Under the pieces are notes generated by a model. The model was not told where the DNA came from, ran no database searches, and saw nothing but the letters and a program-made list of their open reading frames with translations. The position numbers and the translations under genes were made by a program. This document shows positions 22,690 through 34,930 of a stretch of DNA of 64,000 nt, in pieces; position 1 is the first letter of the stretch, and every line of letters starts with the position of its first letter. Location of the stretch: positions 47,172,001 to 47,236,000 of the forward strand of contig NC_087067.1 of the NCBI RefSeq assembly GCF_963678635.1, read 5' to 3'. This DNA comes from Symsagittifera roscoffensis (lineage: Eukaryota > Xenacoelomorpha > Acoela > Convolutidae).

Positions 22690-22850
22690 CTGTACTAGGA
22701 GATTGGTTTACTCTTGTCTTTGGGGTTCCACAGGGATCTGCGCTGAGTCCCTTTGTGGTTATGATTTTTATAAAACCGTTTCTTGTTAAAAATGGTTGCA
22801 GCTAAAATTTTGCTGACGATATAATTCTCCTTAGTGTCTCTGATATCCCA
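22690..22850 (+). pseudogene. LINE RT fragment (unit A)
   Basis: Reads GDWFTLVFGVPQGSALSPFV then FADDIILLSVSD, the RT motif B-like PQGS block and the FADD active site, separated by one stop. Only this core survives. Confidence 0.65.
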
Positions 22851-23053
22851 CGAGGAACCAACCAAGGACTGCTTTGATTACTTACTGTCTCCGACAAGAG
22901 TACTCCCTAATAACAAAGCTAGGGACAATTTTCGTGCTCTTTGTAATGAATACAACAACAAAACAACGGTGTTGTATCGCGCCAATCATAATAGTACTCC
23001 TTTTGGTTTCTTTGGTCAAGATTTCGATACTAATGAATATTTTACTTTCCTCT

Positions 23054-25660
23054 GAATCGATTTTACTTCATCAAGGATGTTGTCCAGTGTGCTGAAAATG
23101 ATTGGATCATAAAATTGCGACTGGCACTGGTTAGCTTCCTTTTCGCTTTCCCAATTGCCGCATCGAATTGGGCCCAGCTAGAGGTCTCGTTCAAGATCCG
23201 GTGGATGCACCCTTGTATGATGTTACACTTGTATGTTGTCGGCGCCATGGCTCTGAAAGAAAGCATCAGGCCTGTGTCAGTGTGTTTCTGGTACTAAGAT
23301 GTCTCGATGTGAGAACCGGCTCAGCTCACGAACATATCAAGGAAGGGGATGCCACCAACGTGGAGACGTTCAACAGTAAACTTCAAATTGGGATGCAGGG
23401 AGTTGACTTTCTGCAAAAGGATGTCAATTTAGTCACTAGCAGCTGTCCTAAGGATGTCATCCACTTAACAACCAAAGAATTTAGCGTGCATTGCATACGT
23501 GTTTAGTGTTGTTGGGCTCAACCAAGATTGACACTTCCAGTCTCAGTCTTCTATTTCGCAAATGTCCTCAAGAGGTATGCCAGATCATCTCCTGTGGAAC
23601 CAGAAGTATCAAGAAGTCTAGCGAATCGAGTAGCCTCTTCGAGTGACCTTCTTGTCGCAGACAGGGCAGACGCAGCTAGCACTGCAGTTGCGTTTCCACT
23701 CATTAGCCGTATCTTCAGTGTCAATGATGTCTTCGAACTGCATCATCCACAAGTTGGCTAAAAACACTGCCATCGCTGCACCCATGGCGACGCCATCTCT
23801 TTGTACGTACAACTTGTCAACGCACATGAAACCGACATTTGTCACAGCGAGCTCTAACAATTCACGGCAAGCCTCGCGACCGAAATTGGGCTGGTTGTCG
23901 GACAAGTACAGAGAATTGATGGCAATAACGATCGCCTCATTGACCGGGACATTAGTGTATAAGCTTTTGACCCCAGGAGAGACTAATTCCTCGGTGTCAT
24001 CAAACTGTACTTGTGTCAGGCGTTATTCATGTCAACTGTGGAAGTCTCGATGTTTGCTCCACTCCTGTTGAACAGGTTGGCAAGCCACTTATTGATTTTG
24101 TCAAAGCAGCTACCAGGCACAGACAGCATCGACTTTTTGTTAAATGGGACCGCTTTGATGCCTGCTTTACTGAGAAAAAGATTGAATTTCCGTAGTGCCG
24201 GATTTTGTTTCTGTTTCTTCATTTTCTTCCGGTACCGGTGAGCCAGTGCGTCGACTTCATTAAGCTTGTCGTTGTCGGCGCGATTGTTTTTCAAACTGTG
24301 CAGAGGCGGTCAACATCAGCGAGAAAAAGAAAGTCATTGAAATCATCTCTCACTGGATGTTTGGGACCCAACGACAAGAAATCAACCACCAACTCAGGAT
24401 CTTCAAGCTCACCAATCACCTTGGCAGTGTCCTTAATGGACCGGAGAGGCTTCTGTTGCTCATCAGCAAGCTTTTTATGTTCGGTCGTTGCTTTACCACT
24501 TCAATGGTAGACCTCATGTGCATGCTGATGTGAAAAACAACCGATGGAGTAGGCGAAGCAAGATGGTAATTCCTCAATTTTTTCCTAGCCCCGCAAGGGC
24601 TTCCTCCACCTTCAGAGATTGCTGATGGCCATCCGGACTTCTTTCTCAACAGTTTTCTTTGGAAATTGTGGACCACAGTTTTCTCAAAACAAGCGTTGTT
24701 GGGAATTCTAAACTTCAAAAAATGCGGGATGAGATCGTTTCTCATCCATGACTGCAGGAAGGTGATGCGCTCACGGTTATGAATGCATTTTTTCAAGCTA
24801 TCGCGGTATCTATGAAGAAGTTTCTAGGTTTCATTCTTCCTGAGTGCATGTGCCGGAAGCAGAATCGATGAAATTCGAAATCCAGATGACATGACACACG
24901 GAAAACAGTTCGTCACCAGGGAAACTCCCAGAAAACAAGCCCCTCTAGAGAAACCAAGAAGACTAGAAACAATCATAACACACAAAGAGTCAGAGGAGCC
25001 TCCAAGGAGCCGAGCTCTTCTAGGGAAATCACTAATTCTGCCAACAAAAACACGCACCTGTGTGTGCAGCTAGCTGTTTCTTCTTCTTGTTCCGTACGTT
25101 TTTTTCCCACTGTCTGTTTCATGGACCTCGATTTCTTGGGTAATTGCCACAAAATCTCCTGTGAGTGCAGAATAATTGACAAAAACACCTTATCTTTTCT
25201 CGGGAGAGGGTCAGTTCTTCTTTGTACTCAGGTTTCCTGAAGTTCCTCTTCAACGAAAGGAAATTGGAAGAGTGGAGGACCAAAATGCCGGATAAATGGA
25301 GCTCTGTATAGATGTCACTTGTTCTCTGCCTCCTGTTGTACACATTGCACTTTCTTCAGAACATCAACAAGTGCAGAAAAAGAGAGGGCAGTTTTGCAGT
25401 TGCTGCGATGTCTCGACACCGAATTGTTGATCACGTCGCACCAGATGACTAGGTTTCTTTTTTGTCTCAAACAGCCCTTCTCCAGCAGATACGGAGGTAC
25501 TTCAACGGATTTCACACGCGGTTGTTGAAACTCAAACCACTGATAGCAGTAGAGCAACTTTTTCTTGCGTATTGCAACTTTTTCTTGTGTGAATATGACT
25601 GCGAGCTAATCGCTCTCACCAGCGAACTAGTCCCAATAAAATCAATGCCTCTCTCCAGGC
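23054..25660 (-). pseudogene. Penelope-like element with PHD-type finger in RT (unit A)
   Basis: Minus strand, 5' to 3'. An N-terminal part at 24796-24416 (KKCIHNRERITFLQSWMRND, FRIPNNACFEKTVVHNFQRK) is followed by a linker at about 24430-24016 and then the RT. In 23905-23063 one frame is continuous without indels but carries several in-frame stops. It shows YVQRDGVAMGAAMAVFLANL (motif B), then a zinc-finger module (CPVC, KKVTRRGYSIR, WFHRR, WKCQS), then x-VDDILRT (23456-23467; the Tyr codon is TAA), LHPNLKFTVE, GIPFLDMFV, YQKHTDTGLM and HRILNETSSWAQF. Three finger Cys positions are stop codons (TAG, TGA, TGA) and the last is Trp. No GIY-YIG domain is visible downstream. Sequence above 24800 (minus upstream) is coding-like but unassigned. 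Confidence 0.75.
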
Positions 25661-25999
25661 CACTGTCTTGATCATACGTTGACGCCAGAAACGCTCAGGA
25701 AAGACAATCAATGGGTGAACTTTTTTGAAAGCACTTCCGAGCAATAAAAATCATCATCAGTCTAAAAAGATCAGACAGTTGATTGTACAAACCTCATAAG
25801 GAAAGAACGAGATATGAGAAATGACATAGAATAAATGAAACGAGGCATGACAAATTTTATTTTCCAACTTTCCATCATACGTTGTATTCCAACTTGAGGA
25901 TTCCTCTTATAGATTGTCTGAGAGACAACTTCAGTGATTTGTCTAATGTCGGTACTAGCAATTCACAAAATGCTAATAATTTTGATCTCCTAGGCAAGA

Positions 26000-27490
26000 T
26001 CACATGGCTTTCTGACATAACTTTTTTTGTTCACTATTTCCTTAATTGTTATTTTTGTATTGCATTGCCCAGCACAAAACTTAAATCCTGAATTCGTCTA
26101 GGTTATTTGAGAAAACTAGTTTTATCTCTTATGTGACTTGGAATACAGTCGGTTTTCGGATGTTATCCTAACCGTAAAATGATCTGTAAAACTCTCGTGA
26201 ATTGCTACTGAAAATTGATACCAGTAGTATTAAGTAATTTCTGATATTCTAGTTGATAAGTTCTTTTTTTTTCAAACCCGTTTGACTGGATTGCCCCCAA
26301 ACATCTTGACGTTGCTCTGTTTATGTAACCTTTTATCCTGAGCTCTAACCTTAATTTTTGTCAAAAGATGCATCTAATCCTTTTATAATTTCAACATCAT
26401 TGTCAAATTGAAAAAAAAATCCTTCCTGTCCAGGTAGGTCGCGGTTCGAAGATATACCTACATCCAGCCATTGTATATGAGGTTGCATTGTCATCTTTAT
26501 TAAGCCAAGTTTTTGTGATAGCTATAATGTTTGGAGTCAACTCAAGTCTGTATACAAGCGCTTCTAATTCCTCGCTTTGTTTGTTAAGAGATCATGAAGT
26601 CAAAAGTAGCACACTAATTGTTAGTTTATTGTTAGTTTATTAGTTTATAACTCGGAATAGCTCATTTGTTTGCTATTTGAGACCAAAGCAAAACTCAACA
26701 TCATTTAGTTGATATTTAAAGTGTCGGCGGCCTTCAAACAGACCTCTAATTGAAAACACTTTGGTATCTTCTCCCTTTTTCCTGTAGTATGTGGTTCCTT
26801 CCTTCGCCCAAACATTTTCCAAATTTGCATTTGTTTTCATCATGTTGAAAAGCTTCACTCGTGGAACAGTGAGGTCTTCAAAAAACCTTGTTTTCTTATG
26901 CATTTTACTATCTTCAAATTAGCTTTCGATTTTCAGCAGCTCATTTCTCGAAGATTGTCTGGAAAACCGTACACTAGTTGGTCTCGTGGTATGATTACGA
27001 GCAGGTAGTTGGTGCTCTGTTGAAATATCCACATCACTGATTCTCCCTTCTTCAATTCCTGCCAATTCTATTAATTTTTGGCTACTGTTTCACTTGGTTC
27101 AGGAAACTTCCGATTATTTTTGTTATTTTTACCGCTTCAGCAAACCGATAATCCTTACGTTTTCTCTTCTTTTACGCGACTATAGTAAAACATTTTCCGA
27201 AGGACTTTTCAGAGTTATTTGTCTTTACTGGTGGTCAATATAAAAATTCAGTTCATTCTTCAGCTCTATCATTACTCCTGATACTGCTGGATCAACAATT
27301 TTCTGGATGATCACTTCAGAGTCGATTTTGTTTTTTCCACAAATTGAGGAATCATGGCCTTGAGAGATGTATCAACCCCTTTCGAATAATTTCTGAGAAA
27401 TCAGCCCCTTCCAAAATACTTTCAAGCGGATTTTCATTTAATTTCCTTTTCTTCTCACTTCTTCCTAATGGTGTCTGAACTTAATATCTT
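26000..27490 (-). pseudogene. LINE ORF1 and endonuclease remnant (unit B)
   Basis: Duplicate of the unit A LINE part. The 76-aa ORF1 C-terminal frame is at 26673-26903 and identical in protein to that at 20436-20666. The endonuclease scrap is near 26420-26540. No RT follows because the duplication begins inside the element. Confidence 0.6.
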
Positions 27491-27847
27491 AAATCAGGTG
27501 ATGTTTTTAAAGCTTTCTGCATTTTTGTCACTTCACTCTTTTATCTCGTCGTCAATTTAATTTCGATGGACATCTTTGTCGCTAATTTGAATGCAATCGA
27601 TTCAAATGACGAGATAACTCATAAAACCCTACATTTTTTTTCGATTTTCTGTAGTTTTTTGCCTGTCTATCAAGTCGTGATCCCCAAAACAAAATTAGCG
27701 GTTTTCATATCTTTACATCGAGTTCAACTATCGCCATGTTAATTCGTCAGAATAAAACTCCATGCATGCGTTTATGGTAGCGTGATGTGAATGTCCCCTT
27801 TTACATGCAGACTATGTAGGGATTAGAGTCAACTGCTCTTGTATTTC

Positions 27848-28008
27848 CTGTACTAGGAGATTGGTTTACTCTTGTCTTTGGGGTTCCACAGGGATCTGCG
27901 CTGAGTTCCTTTGTGGTTATGATTTTTATAAAACCGTTTCTTGTTAAAAATGGTTGCAGCTAAAATTTTGCTGACGATATAATTCTCCTTAGTGTCTCTG
28001 ATATCCCA
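27848..28008 (+). pseudogene. LINE RT fragment (unit B)
   Basis: Duplicate of 22690-22850 with the same VFGVPQGSAL and FADDIILL signatures; one substitution changes the codon after SALS. Confidence 0.65.
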
Positions 28009-28211
28009 CGAGGAACCAACCAAGGACTGCTTTGATTACTTACTGTCTCCGACAAGAGTACTCCCTAATAACAAAGCTAGGGACAATTTTCGTGCTCTTT
28101 GTAATGAATACAACAACAAAACAACGGTGTTGTATCGCGCCAATCATAATAGTACTCCATTTGGTTTCTTTGGTCAAGATTTCGATACTAATGAATATTT
28201 TACTTTCCTCT

Positions 28212-30818
28212 GAATCGATTTTACTTCATCAAGGATGTTGTCCAGTGTGCTGAAAATGATTGGATCATAAAATTGCGACTGGCACTGGTTAGCTTCCTTT
28301 TCGTTTTCCCAATTGCCGCATCGAATTGGGCCCAGCTAGAGGTCTCGTTCAAGATCCGGTGGATGCACCCTTGTATGATGTTACACTTGTATGTTGTCGG
28401 CGCCATGGCTCTGAAAGAAAGCATCAGGCCTGTGTCAGTGTGTTTCTGGTACTAAGATGTCTCGATGTGAGAACCGGCTCAGCTCACGAACATATCAAGG
28501 AAGGGGATGCCACCAACGTGGAGACGTTCAACAGTAAACTTCAAATTGGGATGCAGGGAGTTGACTTTCTGCAAAAGGATGTCAATTTAGTCACTAGCAG
28601 CTGTCCTAAGGATGTCATCCACTTAACAACCAAAGAATTTAGCGTGCATTGCATACGTGTTTAGTGTTGTTGGGCTCAACCAAGATTGACACTTCCAGTC
28701 TCAGTCTTCTATTTCGCAAATGTCCTCAAGAGGTATGCCAGATCATCTCCTGTGGAACCAGAAGTATCAAGAAGTCTAGCGAATCGAGTAGCCTCTTCGA
28801 GTGACCTTCTTGTCGCAGACAGGGCAGACGCAGCTAGCACTGCAGTTGCGTTTCCACTCATTAGCCGTATCTTCAGTGTCAATGATGTCTTCGAACTGCA
28901 TCATCCACAAGTTGGCTAAAAACACTGCCATCGCTGCACCCATGGCGACGCCATCTCTTTGTACGTACAACTTGTCAACGCACATGAAACCGACATTTGT
29001 CACAGCGAGCTCTAACAATTCACGGCAAGCCTCGCGACCGAAATTGGGCTGGTTGTCCGACCAGTACAGAGAATTGATGGCAATAACGATCGCCTCATTG
29101 ACCGGGACATTAGTGTATAAGCTTTTGACCCCAGGAGAGACTAATTCCTCGGTATCATCAAGCTGTACTTGTGTCAGGCGTTATTCATGTCAACTGTGGA
29201 AGTCTCGATGTTTGCTCCACTCCTGTTGAACAGGTTGGCAAGCCACTTATTGATTTTGTCAAAGCAGCTACCAGGCACAGACAGCATCGACCCTTTGTTA
29301 AATGGGACCGCTTTGATGCCTGCTTTACTGAGAAAAAGATTGAATTTCCGTAGTGCCGGATTTTGTTTCTGTTTCTTCATTTTCTTCCGGTACCGGTGAG
29401 CCAGTGCGTCGACTTCATTAAGCTTGTCGTTGTCGGCGCGATTGTTTTTCAAACTGTGCAGAGGCGGTCAACATCAGCGAGAAAAAGAAAGTCATTGAAA
29501 TCATCTCTCACTGGATGTTTGGGACCCAACGACAAGAAATCAACCACCAACTCAGGATCTTCAAGCTCACCGATCACCTTGGCAGTGTCCTTAATGGACC
29601 GGAGAGGCTTCTGTTGCTCATCAGCAAGCTTTTTATGTTCGGTCGTTGCTTTACCACTTCAATGGTAGACCTCATGTGCATGCTGATGTGAAAAACAACC
29701 GATGGAGTAGGCGAAGCAAGATGGTAATTCCTCAATTTTTTCCTAGCCCCGCAAGGGCTTCCTCCACCTTCAGAGATTGCTGATGGCCATCCGGACTTCT
29801 TTCTCAACAGTTTTCTTTGGAAATTGTGGACCACAGCTTTCTCAAAACAAGCGTTGTTGGGAATTCTAAACTTCAAAAAATGCGGGATGAGATCGTTTCT
29901 CATCCATGACTGCAGGAAGGTGATGCGCTCACGGTTATGAATGCATTTTTTCAAGCTATCGCGGTATCTATGAAGAAGTTTCTAGGTTTCATTCTTCCTG
30001 AGTGCATGTGCCGGAAGCAGAATCGATGAAATTCGAAATCCAGATGACATGACACGCGGAAAACAGTTCGTCACCAGGGAAACTCCCAGAGAACAAGCCC
30101 CTCTAGAGAAACCAAGAAGACTAGAAACAATCATAACACACAAAGAGTCAGAGGAGCCTCCAAGGAGCCGAGCTCTTCTAGGGAAATCACTAATTCTGCC
30201 AACAAAAACACGCACCTGTGTGTGCAGCTAGCTGTTTCTTCTTCTTGTTCCGTACGTTTTTTTCCCACTGTCTGTTTCATGGACCTCGATTTCTTGGGTA
30301 ATTGCCACAAAATCTCCTGTGAGTGCAGAATAATTGACAAAAACACCTTATCTTTTCTCGGGAGAGGGTCAGTTCTTCTTTGTACTCAGGTTTCCTGAAG
30401 TTCCTCTTCAACGAAAGGAAGTTGGAAGAGTGGAGGACCAAAATGCCGGATAAATGGAGCTCTGTATAGATGTCACTTGTTCCCTGCCTCCTGTTGTACA
30501 CATTGCACTTTCTTCAGAACATCAACAAGTGCAGAAAAAGAGAGGGCAGTTTTGCAGTTGCTGCGATGTCTCGACACCGAATTGTTGATCACGTCGCACC
30601 AGATGACTAGGTTTCTTTTTTGTCTCAAACAGCCCTTCTCCAGCAGATACGGAGGTACTTCAACGGATTTCACACGCGGTTGTTGAAACTCAAACCACTG
30701 ATAGCAGTAGAGCAACTTTTTCTTGCGTATTGCAACTTTTTCTTGTGTGAATATGACTGCGAGCTAATCGCTCTCACCAGCGAACTAGTCCCAATAAAAT
30801 CAATGCCTCTCTCCAGGC
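28212..30818 (-). pseudogene. Penelope-like element with PHD-type finger in RT (unit B)
   Basis: Duplicate of 23054-25660. Motif B is at about 28935-28950, the finger at about 28700-28840, and the x-VDD motif at 28614-28625. Both copies share the same in-frame stops, so the element was already dead before the duplication. Confidence 0.75.
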
Positions 30819-31156
30819 CACTGTCTTGATCATACGTTGACGCCAGAAACGCTCAGGAAAGACAATCAATGGGTGAACTTCTTTGAAAGCACTTCCGAGC
30901 AATAAAAATCATCATCAGTCTAAAAAGATCAGACAGTTGATTGTACAAACCTCATAAGAAAAGAACGAGATATGAGAAATGACATAGAATAAATGAAACG
31001 AAGCATGACAAATTTTATTTTCCAACTTTCCACCATACGTTGTATTCCAACTTGAGGATTCCTCTTATAGATTGTCTGAGAGACAACTTCAGTGATTTGT
31101 CTAATGTCGGTACTAGCAATTCACAAAATGCTAATAATTTTGATCTCCTAGGCAAG

Positions 31157-31825
31157 TACATTGCTTCTGTTGCTGAAGGTTAGGTTCTCTGTTCTTAACT
31201 GTTTTTTAGTTGTCTTTGGTGCTAAGATTTTGTTAAATTTTTTGAACACGGCGCATTTTGACCCTTTATTCGAAAATTTCATCATCATTGTCAATCATTA
31301 TGTTGAATGTTGTTCGTCGCAAGCTGCTCCGCAAATCCTTGAAAATATTATCCGGGAGGAAAAAAAATCAAAAAAGAAATTGACTGAAAATGGGAATTTC
31401 TGATGTTATAGTGATTCTTTGCCCATTTTGATGGTTGAATATCAGGAGAACTACATCAGATGTTTGAGAACTATATCAGATATTTGTAAACAAATAAGCG
31501 ATATCTCTGATGCGCAGCTATTATTCAGGACGCAGAAACTAAAGTTTTAAAATCTTCATTTTTATCTGAACTCAAATCTTAAATAGTCTGCAGACTAGAA
31601 CGATGTGTATACAATTTTATTTATGTTAGCCAAATGATTCGACATCTCACCAAAAGTTTTGAAGAACACTGAAAAGAAGATACTCTAGTTAAACAGCTTA
31701 TGAGTCAATAAGATAGTGATAGTAGAAAAGAGGAGTTACCTACGACTTTTTGATTTGTTAAATCCAAAAAATTATAGTTGAACGAGCATTGAGACAATTT
31801 CGCGATCTTTGATCATTTTGGGTTT
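31157..31825. other. No gene recognised
   Basis: AT-rich unique-looking sequence between the duplication and the LTR element. An 80-codon frame at 31161-31403 has no recognisable feature. Confidence 0.4.
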
Positions 31826-31830
31826 ATCAG
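31826..31830. repeat. Outer target-site duplication, left copy (ATCAG)
   Basis: ATCAG directly precedes the antisense LTR remnant. The same five bases follow the inverted LTR at 39157-39161. They bracket the original antisense solo LTR. Confidence 0.8.
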
Positions 31831-31990
31831 TGTAATAGCTGTTGTCTTAACTCAAATATTATAAAACAGAATAAGTAAAACGTTTTAATTAAGACTGCTA
31901 ACTTGTCTTATTTTAGATCTGAGATCATGCCTGTCTTTTCATGTCTCTCTCTCTCTCTCAACAGCAATGTCCTAACTGACTATTGCGTTT
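31831..31990 (-). mobile_element. Remnant of host solo LTR, antisense (3' part)
   Basis: Reverse complement of the 3' part of the 261-bp LTR (TGTAATAGCTGTTGTCTTAA ... TATTGCGTTT). It differs from the other LTR copies at TGTAATAG and ACTCAAATATT, as expected for an older insertion. It stops exactly at the GGCCT that precedes the full LTR. Confidence 0.85.
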
Positions 31991-31995
31991 GGCCT
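31991..31995. repeat. Inner target-site duplication, left copy (GGCCT)
   Basis: GGCCT lies between the antisense LTR remnant and the sense LTR. Its partner is GGCCT at 39054-39058. Confidence 0.8.
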
Positions 31996-32256
31996 TGTGG
32001 TACCGTGTAGTACTGCTGCCACAGTAACCTTGGAGAATAGTGCTATTACTTATTCTGATATGTATTGTTATTATTATTCAAGGCCGTTCATGCAGGCCAA
32101 ACGCAATAGTCAGTTAGGACATTGCTGTTGAGAGAGAGAGAGACATGAAAAGACAGGCATGATCTTAGATCTAAAATAAGACAAGTTAGCAGTCTTAATT
32201 AAAACGTTTTACTTATTCTGTTTTATAATACTCGAGTTAAGACAACAGCTATCACA
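31996..32256 (+). mobile_element. 5' LTR, 261 bp
   Basis: Begins TGTGGTACCGTG and ends AGCTATCACA, so it has TG...CA ends. It contains a (GA)n run at about 32130 and is followed directly by the primer-binding site. It differs from the assembled 3' LTR pieces at only about four sites (for example ACTTATT/AATTATT and CTCGAG/CTTGAG). Confidence 0.92.
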
Positions 32257-32276
32257 TGGCGCAGTCAGCAGGATTC
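32257..32276 (+). promoter_or_regulatory. Primer-binding site
   Basis: TGGCGCAGTCAGCAGGATTC starts at the base after the LTR. TGG pairs with the CCA end of a tRNA, and the rest resembles the 3' end of tRNA-Ser as used by 17.6/297-type gypsy elements. The tRNA assignment is from memory. Confidence 0.7.
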
Positions 32277-32300
32277 CTGTCCCAAGACAACAGAACGGAC

Positions 32301-33340
32301 ATGGGGATTCCAGTATTTTGGACAACCGCGAACTCTGACCCTCCCTGAAATTTTAGGATATGGCTAGATCAATTTTTCTTGGCAGTGACCGTGAAGGAGA
32401 GCGTGGACCCGGAACTTTTGTTACAAGAACCAAAAGAAGTTCTGTTGGAACAGTTACCAAGACCCGAAATTCCAAGGGAACACGAAAATGCACAGGCGAT
32501 TGCTGATAGAGAAGCCAGAGATCAACTAGCTAGAGATAAAATTAACCTGGAAAATGAAGAAAGAAGAGCTAGAGGTCCAAAGGTTGGTCACAACGTATAC
32601 TACAACGAGGTACAGAAAAGAGTCGCTTCCAGACTATTCCTGGCGTTGGGTACAGAAGGTAAGAAGAAATTCGTTCAAAAGAACCCCCATGTGGAAGTGT
32701 CAAAATTAGAATTTCGAGAGATGGTACATTGGCGAAAGTGTCATTTGATAAATCGCAGAGTGTTACATATGAACGTTACAAACTATTCAATCGATCACAA
32801 GAAACTGGGGAAACACTCGAGGCATTTCATGCAGCACTAACTGCCCAAGCAGCAAAAGCTGAGCTAGGAACACTGGAGGATCAATTAGTGCGGGACCTAT
32901 TCATCTCGAAAATGAAGAATGTGGTATTACAAGACACATTGACATTTGAAACATTTTCACCGGAAGAAGTACTGAAAAGAGCGTTAAAGTTTGAACAAAG
33001 TAAACAAACAACACAGGCGTTTCAGAAAACTAATGCAAGTACAGTTCAGGTAAAGGGGGCAGCGAAGATAAAACAAGAACCCATAATGAGTATCGGTAAT
33101 AAAAATGCTAGCGGAAGAAGACAAGCAAACAGTGGGTATAGAAAGAAATTTGCAGACAGAAAGGAGGGGAGAAGTTTTGCAGATTCAAAGACGTGTACCC
33201 GATGTGGTCGAATATTTGGAGAAGGACATCTGAAGAAATGCCCGGCCATGGGTAAGACATGTAAGAATTGTTCTAAACCGAACCACTTCGCAAAAATGTG
33301 TAAATCACAACAAGTGAATGAGATTGCAGAAAAATCATCA
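32301..33340 (+). pseudogene. Ty3/gypsy gag, broken
   Basis: The likely start is the ATG at 32301, 45 nt past the PBS. An in-frame TGA at 32346 interrupts the N-terminus. The frame resumes (VTVKESVDPELLL ...) to about 32725, where a 1-base frameshift moves it to the frame of 32729-33886. That part carries the capsid-like helices (TLEAFHAALTAQAAKAELG, EEVLKRALKFEQ). A zinc knuckle at about 33193-33310 follows, with CTRCGRIF, KKCP, CKNC and HFAKMCK. Gag would package the element's RNA in cytoplasmic particles; this copy cannot make an intact one. Confidence 0.85.
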
Positions 33341-34930
33341 AGCTCAGATGAAGAGTGTAATCTGATTCAGTCATTCGAATCGTGTGAGGAGTTCGAAATT
33401 ATGTCTGTCGAATCAGAACTATCTTCGCTGGAAGAAATTGATGAATATATAAAACAGCAATCGAATAAAAACAAAGAAACCGACAAGTACAGAAAGGATG
33501 TACAGAAGGTTGACATCAGAAGGAATACTCGATCGAAACAAATAAGGTCACTAAAGGCTCTGGTGAGAATCGATCATCAGATCATAAATACGACTATCGA
33601 TACGGGTAGTCCAGTATCTTTCTTGAACTGGGCGACTGCAAAGACGATTCTAGAATCTTCGAAAAATACAAAGTTCATTCCACGGGAAAATCTCAATCTG
33701 ACTGCAAAATTTGTAGACTACAACAAACAGCCGATTAACATACTGGGTGCATCGTTCTTAAGTGGTGGGAGCATCGTTCTTAATCACAGAAAGACGCACA
33801 CGGTGTATTTTGGGGCTGGATTTACAGAGCAAAGTGGGAATACACACAACACAGAAGTTGGCACCAAAAGAAAAGACGAGGTTTGATGTCTTACTGTGCG
33901 AACAGTCAGAAGGTTGGAAAAACAAATTTTACAAAAAATTTAAGAATCTTTTTGATCGTCAAGGGTGCTCAAAAAACCATGTGGTTAGCACAAAGTTCAA
34001 ATACCCACTCTGCCCTTTACAAGAAAAGGGGAGACGCATTCCGATACACATACAAGAGAAAGTGTACGAGGAAATGAAAAAACTGTTAATAGAAGGGCAT
34101 ATAGAACGATTAGACAAATGCACTAGTGATTGTTTTATATCACCTATTGTAATAACAGTGAAAAAAGATGATTCCATAAAGTTGGCGCTAGACAAGTATC
34201 AAATGCCAAATGTGGACGAATTGATAGACGGTGTTAGCCAAATTATCACAGCAAACACAAACGGGAAACTGTATTTCTCAGTACTAGATTTGAAGTACGC
34301 GTACAGTCAACTAAAGCTGACTGCAGAGACAGCGAAACAATGCAATTTCAACATAATAGGTAGGCAAGCCACTGGTACATACAGATTCCTGACAGGATTT
34401 TATGGTTTGGCAGACATGCCAGCAGAGTTTCAAAAAGCTATGGACAGAACATTAAATCATGCGGAAAACACGTTCTGTTTTCTTGACGATATACTCATTG
34501 TATCAAAAGGTAGTGAACAAGAACATGAAGAATTGATTATGAATGTCCTAAAAAGGCTAGATAAAGAGAATTTGGCACTAAAACTGTCGAAGTGTGAATT
34601 TTTTCAACAGGAGGTGAATTGGTTGGGGCATAAGTTATCGTCGGATGGAATCTCTCCTAAAATCACAAAAACAGAAGCGATACTAAAACTTAGCCCGCCA
34701 ACATCACTGAAACAACTTAGATCATTTCTGGGTAGTATAAACCATCTGGCCAAATTCATCCCAAATGCGGCTACGCTAACAGAAAAATTGCGACCACTAT
34801 TACGCGAAGAAAATGAGAAAAAGAAACTCAAAAGTGTAAAAATTCAAGTAAAAAAATTCGAATGGAAAGAAGAACATTCGGAAATATTCGAGTCAATAAA
34901 AACAGCGGTTGCGAATATAACAAAAATCAT
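33341..34930 (+). pseudogene. Ty3/gypsy protease and reverse transcriptase, broken
   Basis: An acidic linker follows the zinc knuckle. The aspartic protease motif TTIDTGSPVSF is at about 33592. A frameshift near 33770 moves the frame before the protease C-terminal ILGLDLQSKVGI. RT follows in one frame (to 34949): PIVITVKKDD, LDLKYAYSQL, the active-site FLDDILIVS (FLDD at 34479-34490), WLGHKLSSDGI and LRSFLGSINHLAKFI. Near 34195 LALD is joined directly to KYQMPN; about ten residues normally between them in gypsy RTs appear to be deleted in frame. Confidence 0.88.

Larger units (their letters stand above)
19759..25995. repeat. Tandem segmental duplication, unit A (6237 bp)
   Basis: Starts AAGATCACATGGCTTTC and is repeated from 25996 with very few substitutions. 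It contains the 5' half of the minus-strand LINE, a segment unique to this unit (about 21397-22474), a + strand LINE RT scrap and a minus-strand PLE. It ends CTAATAATTTTGATCTCC and TAGGC directly at the start of unit B. Confidence 0.92.
25996..31156. repeat. Tandem segmental duplication, unit B (about 5.16 kb)
   Basis: A second copy of unit A, offset 6237 bp up to the deletion point and 5158 bp after it. Differences are scattered single bases (for example C for T in TTTCTGACATAAC, A for T in CTCCATTTGG). The copy ends at GGCAAG (31156), and unit A begins AAG, so the junction shows about 3 bp of microhomology. Confidence 0.92.

Noticed and set aside
23540-23640. In-frame TGA codons at Cys positions of the PLE finger, suggesting an altered code or selenocysteine
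   Set aside because: TAG and TAA stops occur in the same frame at other conserved residues, and glutamate synthase in this window uses TGT/TGC for its cysteines and has no internal TGA. Simple decay explains it.
23115-24510. Many + strand ORFs (60-142 aa) in the duplicated segment, for example 23643-24071
   Set aside because: They are antisense to the PLE, whose RT motifs are clear on the minus strand.
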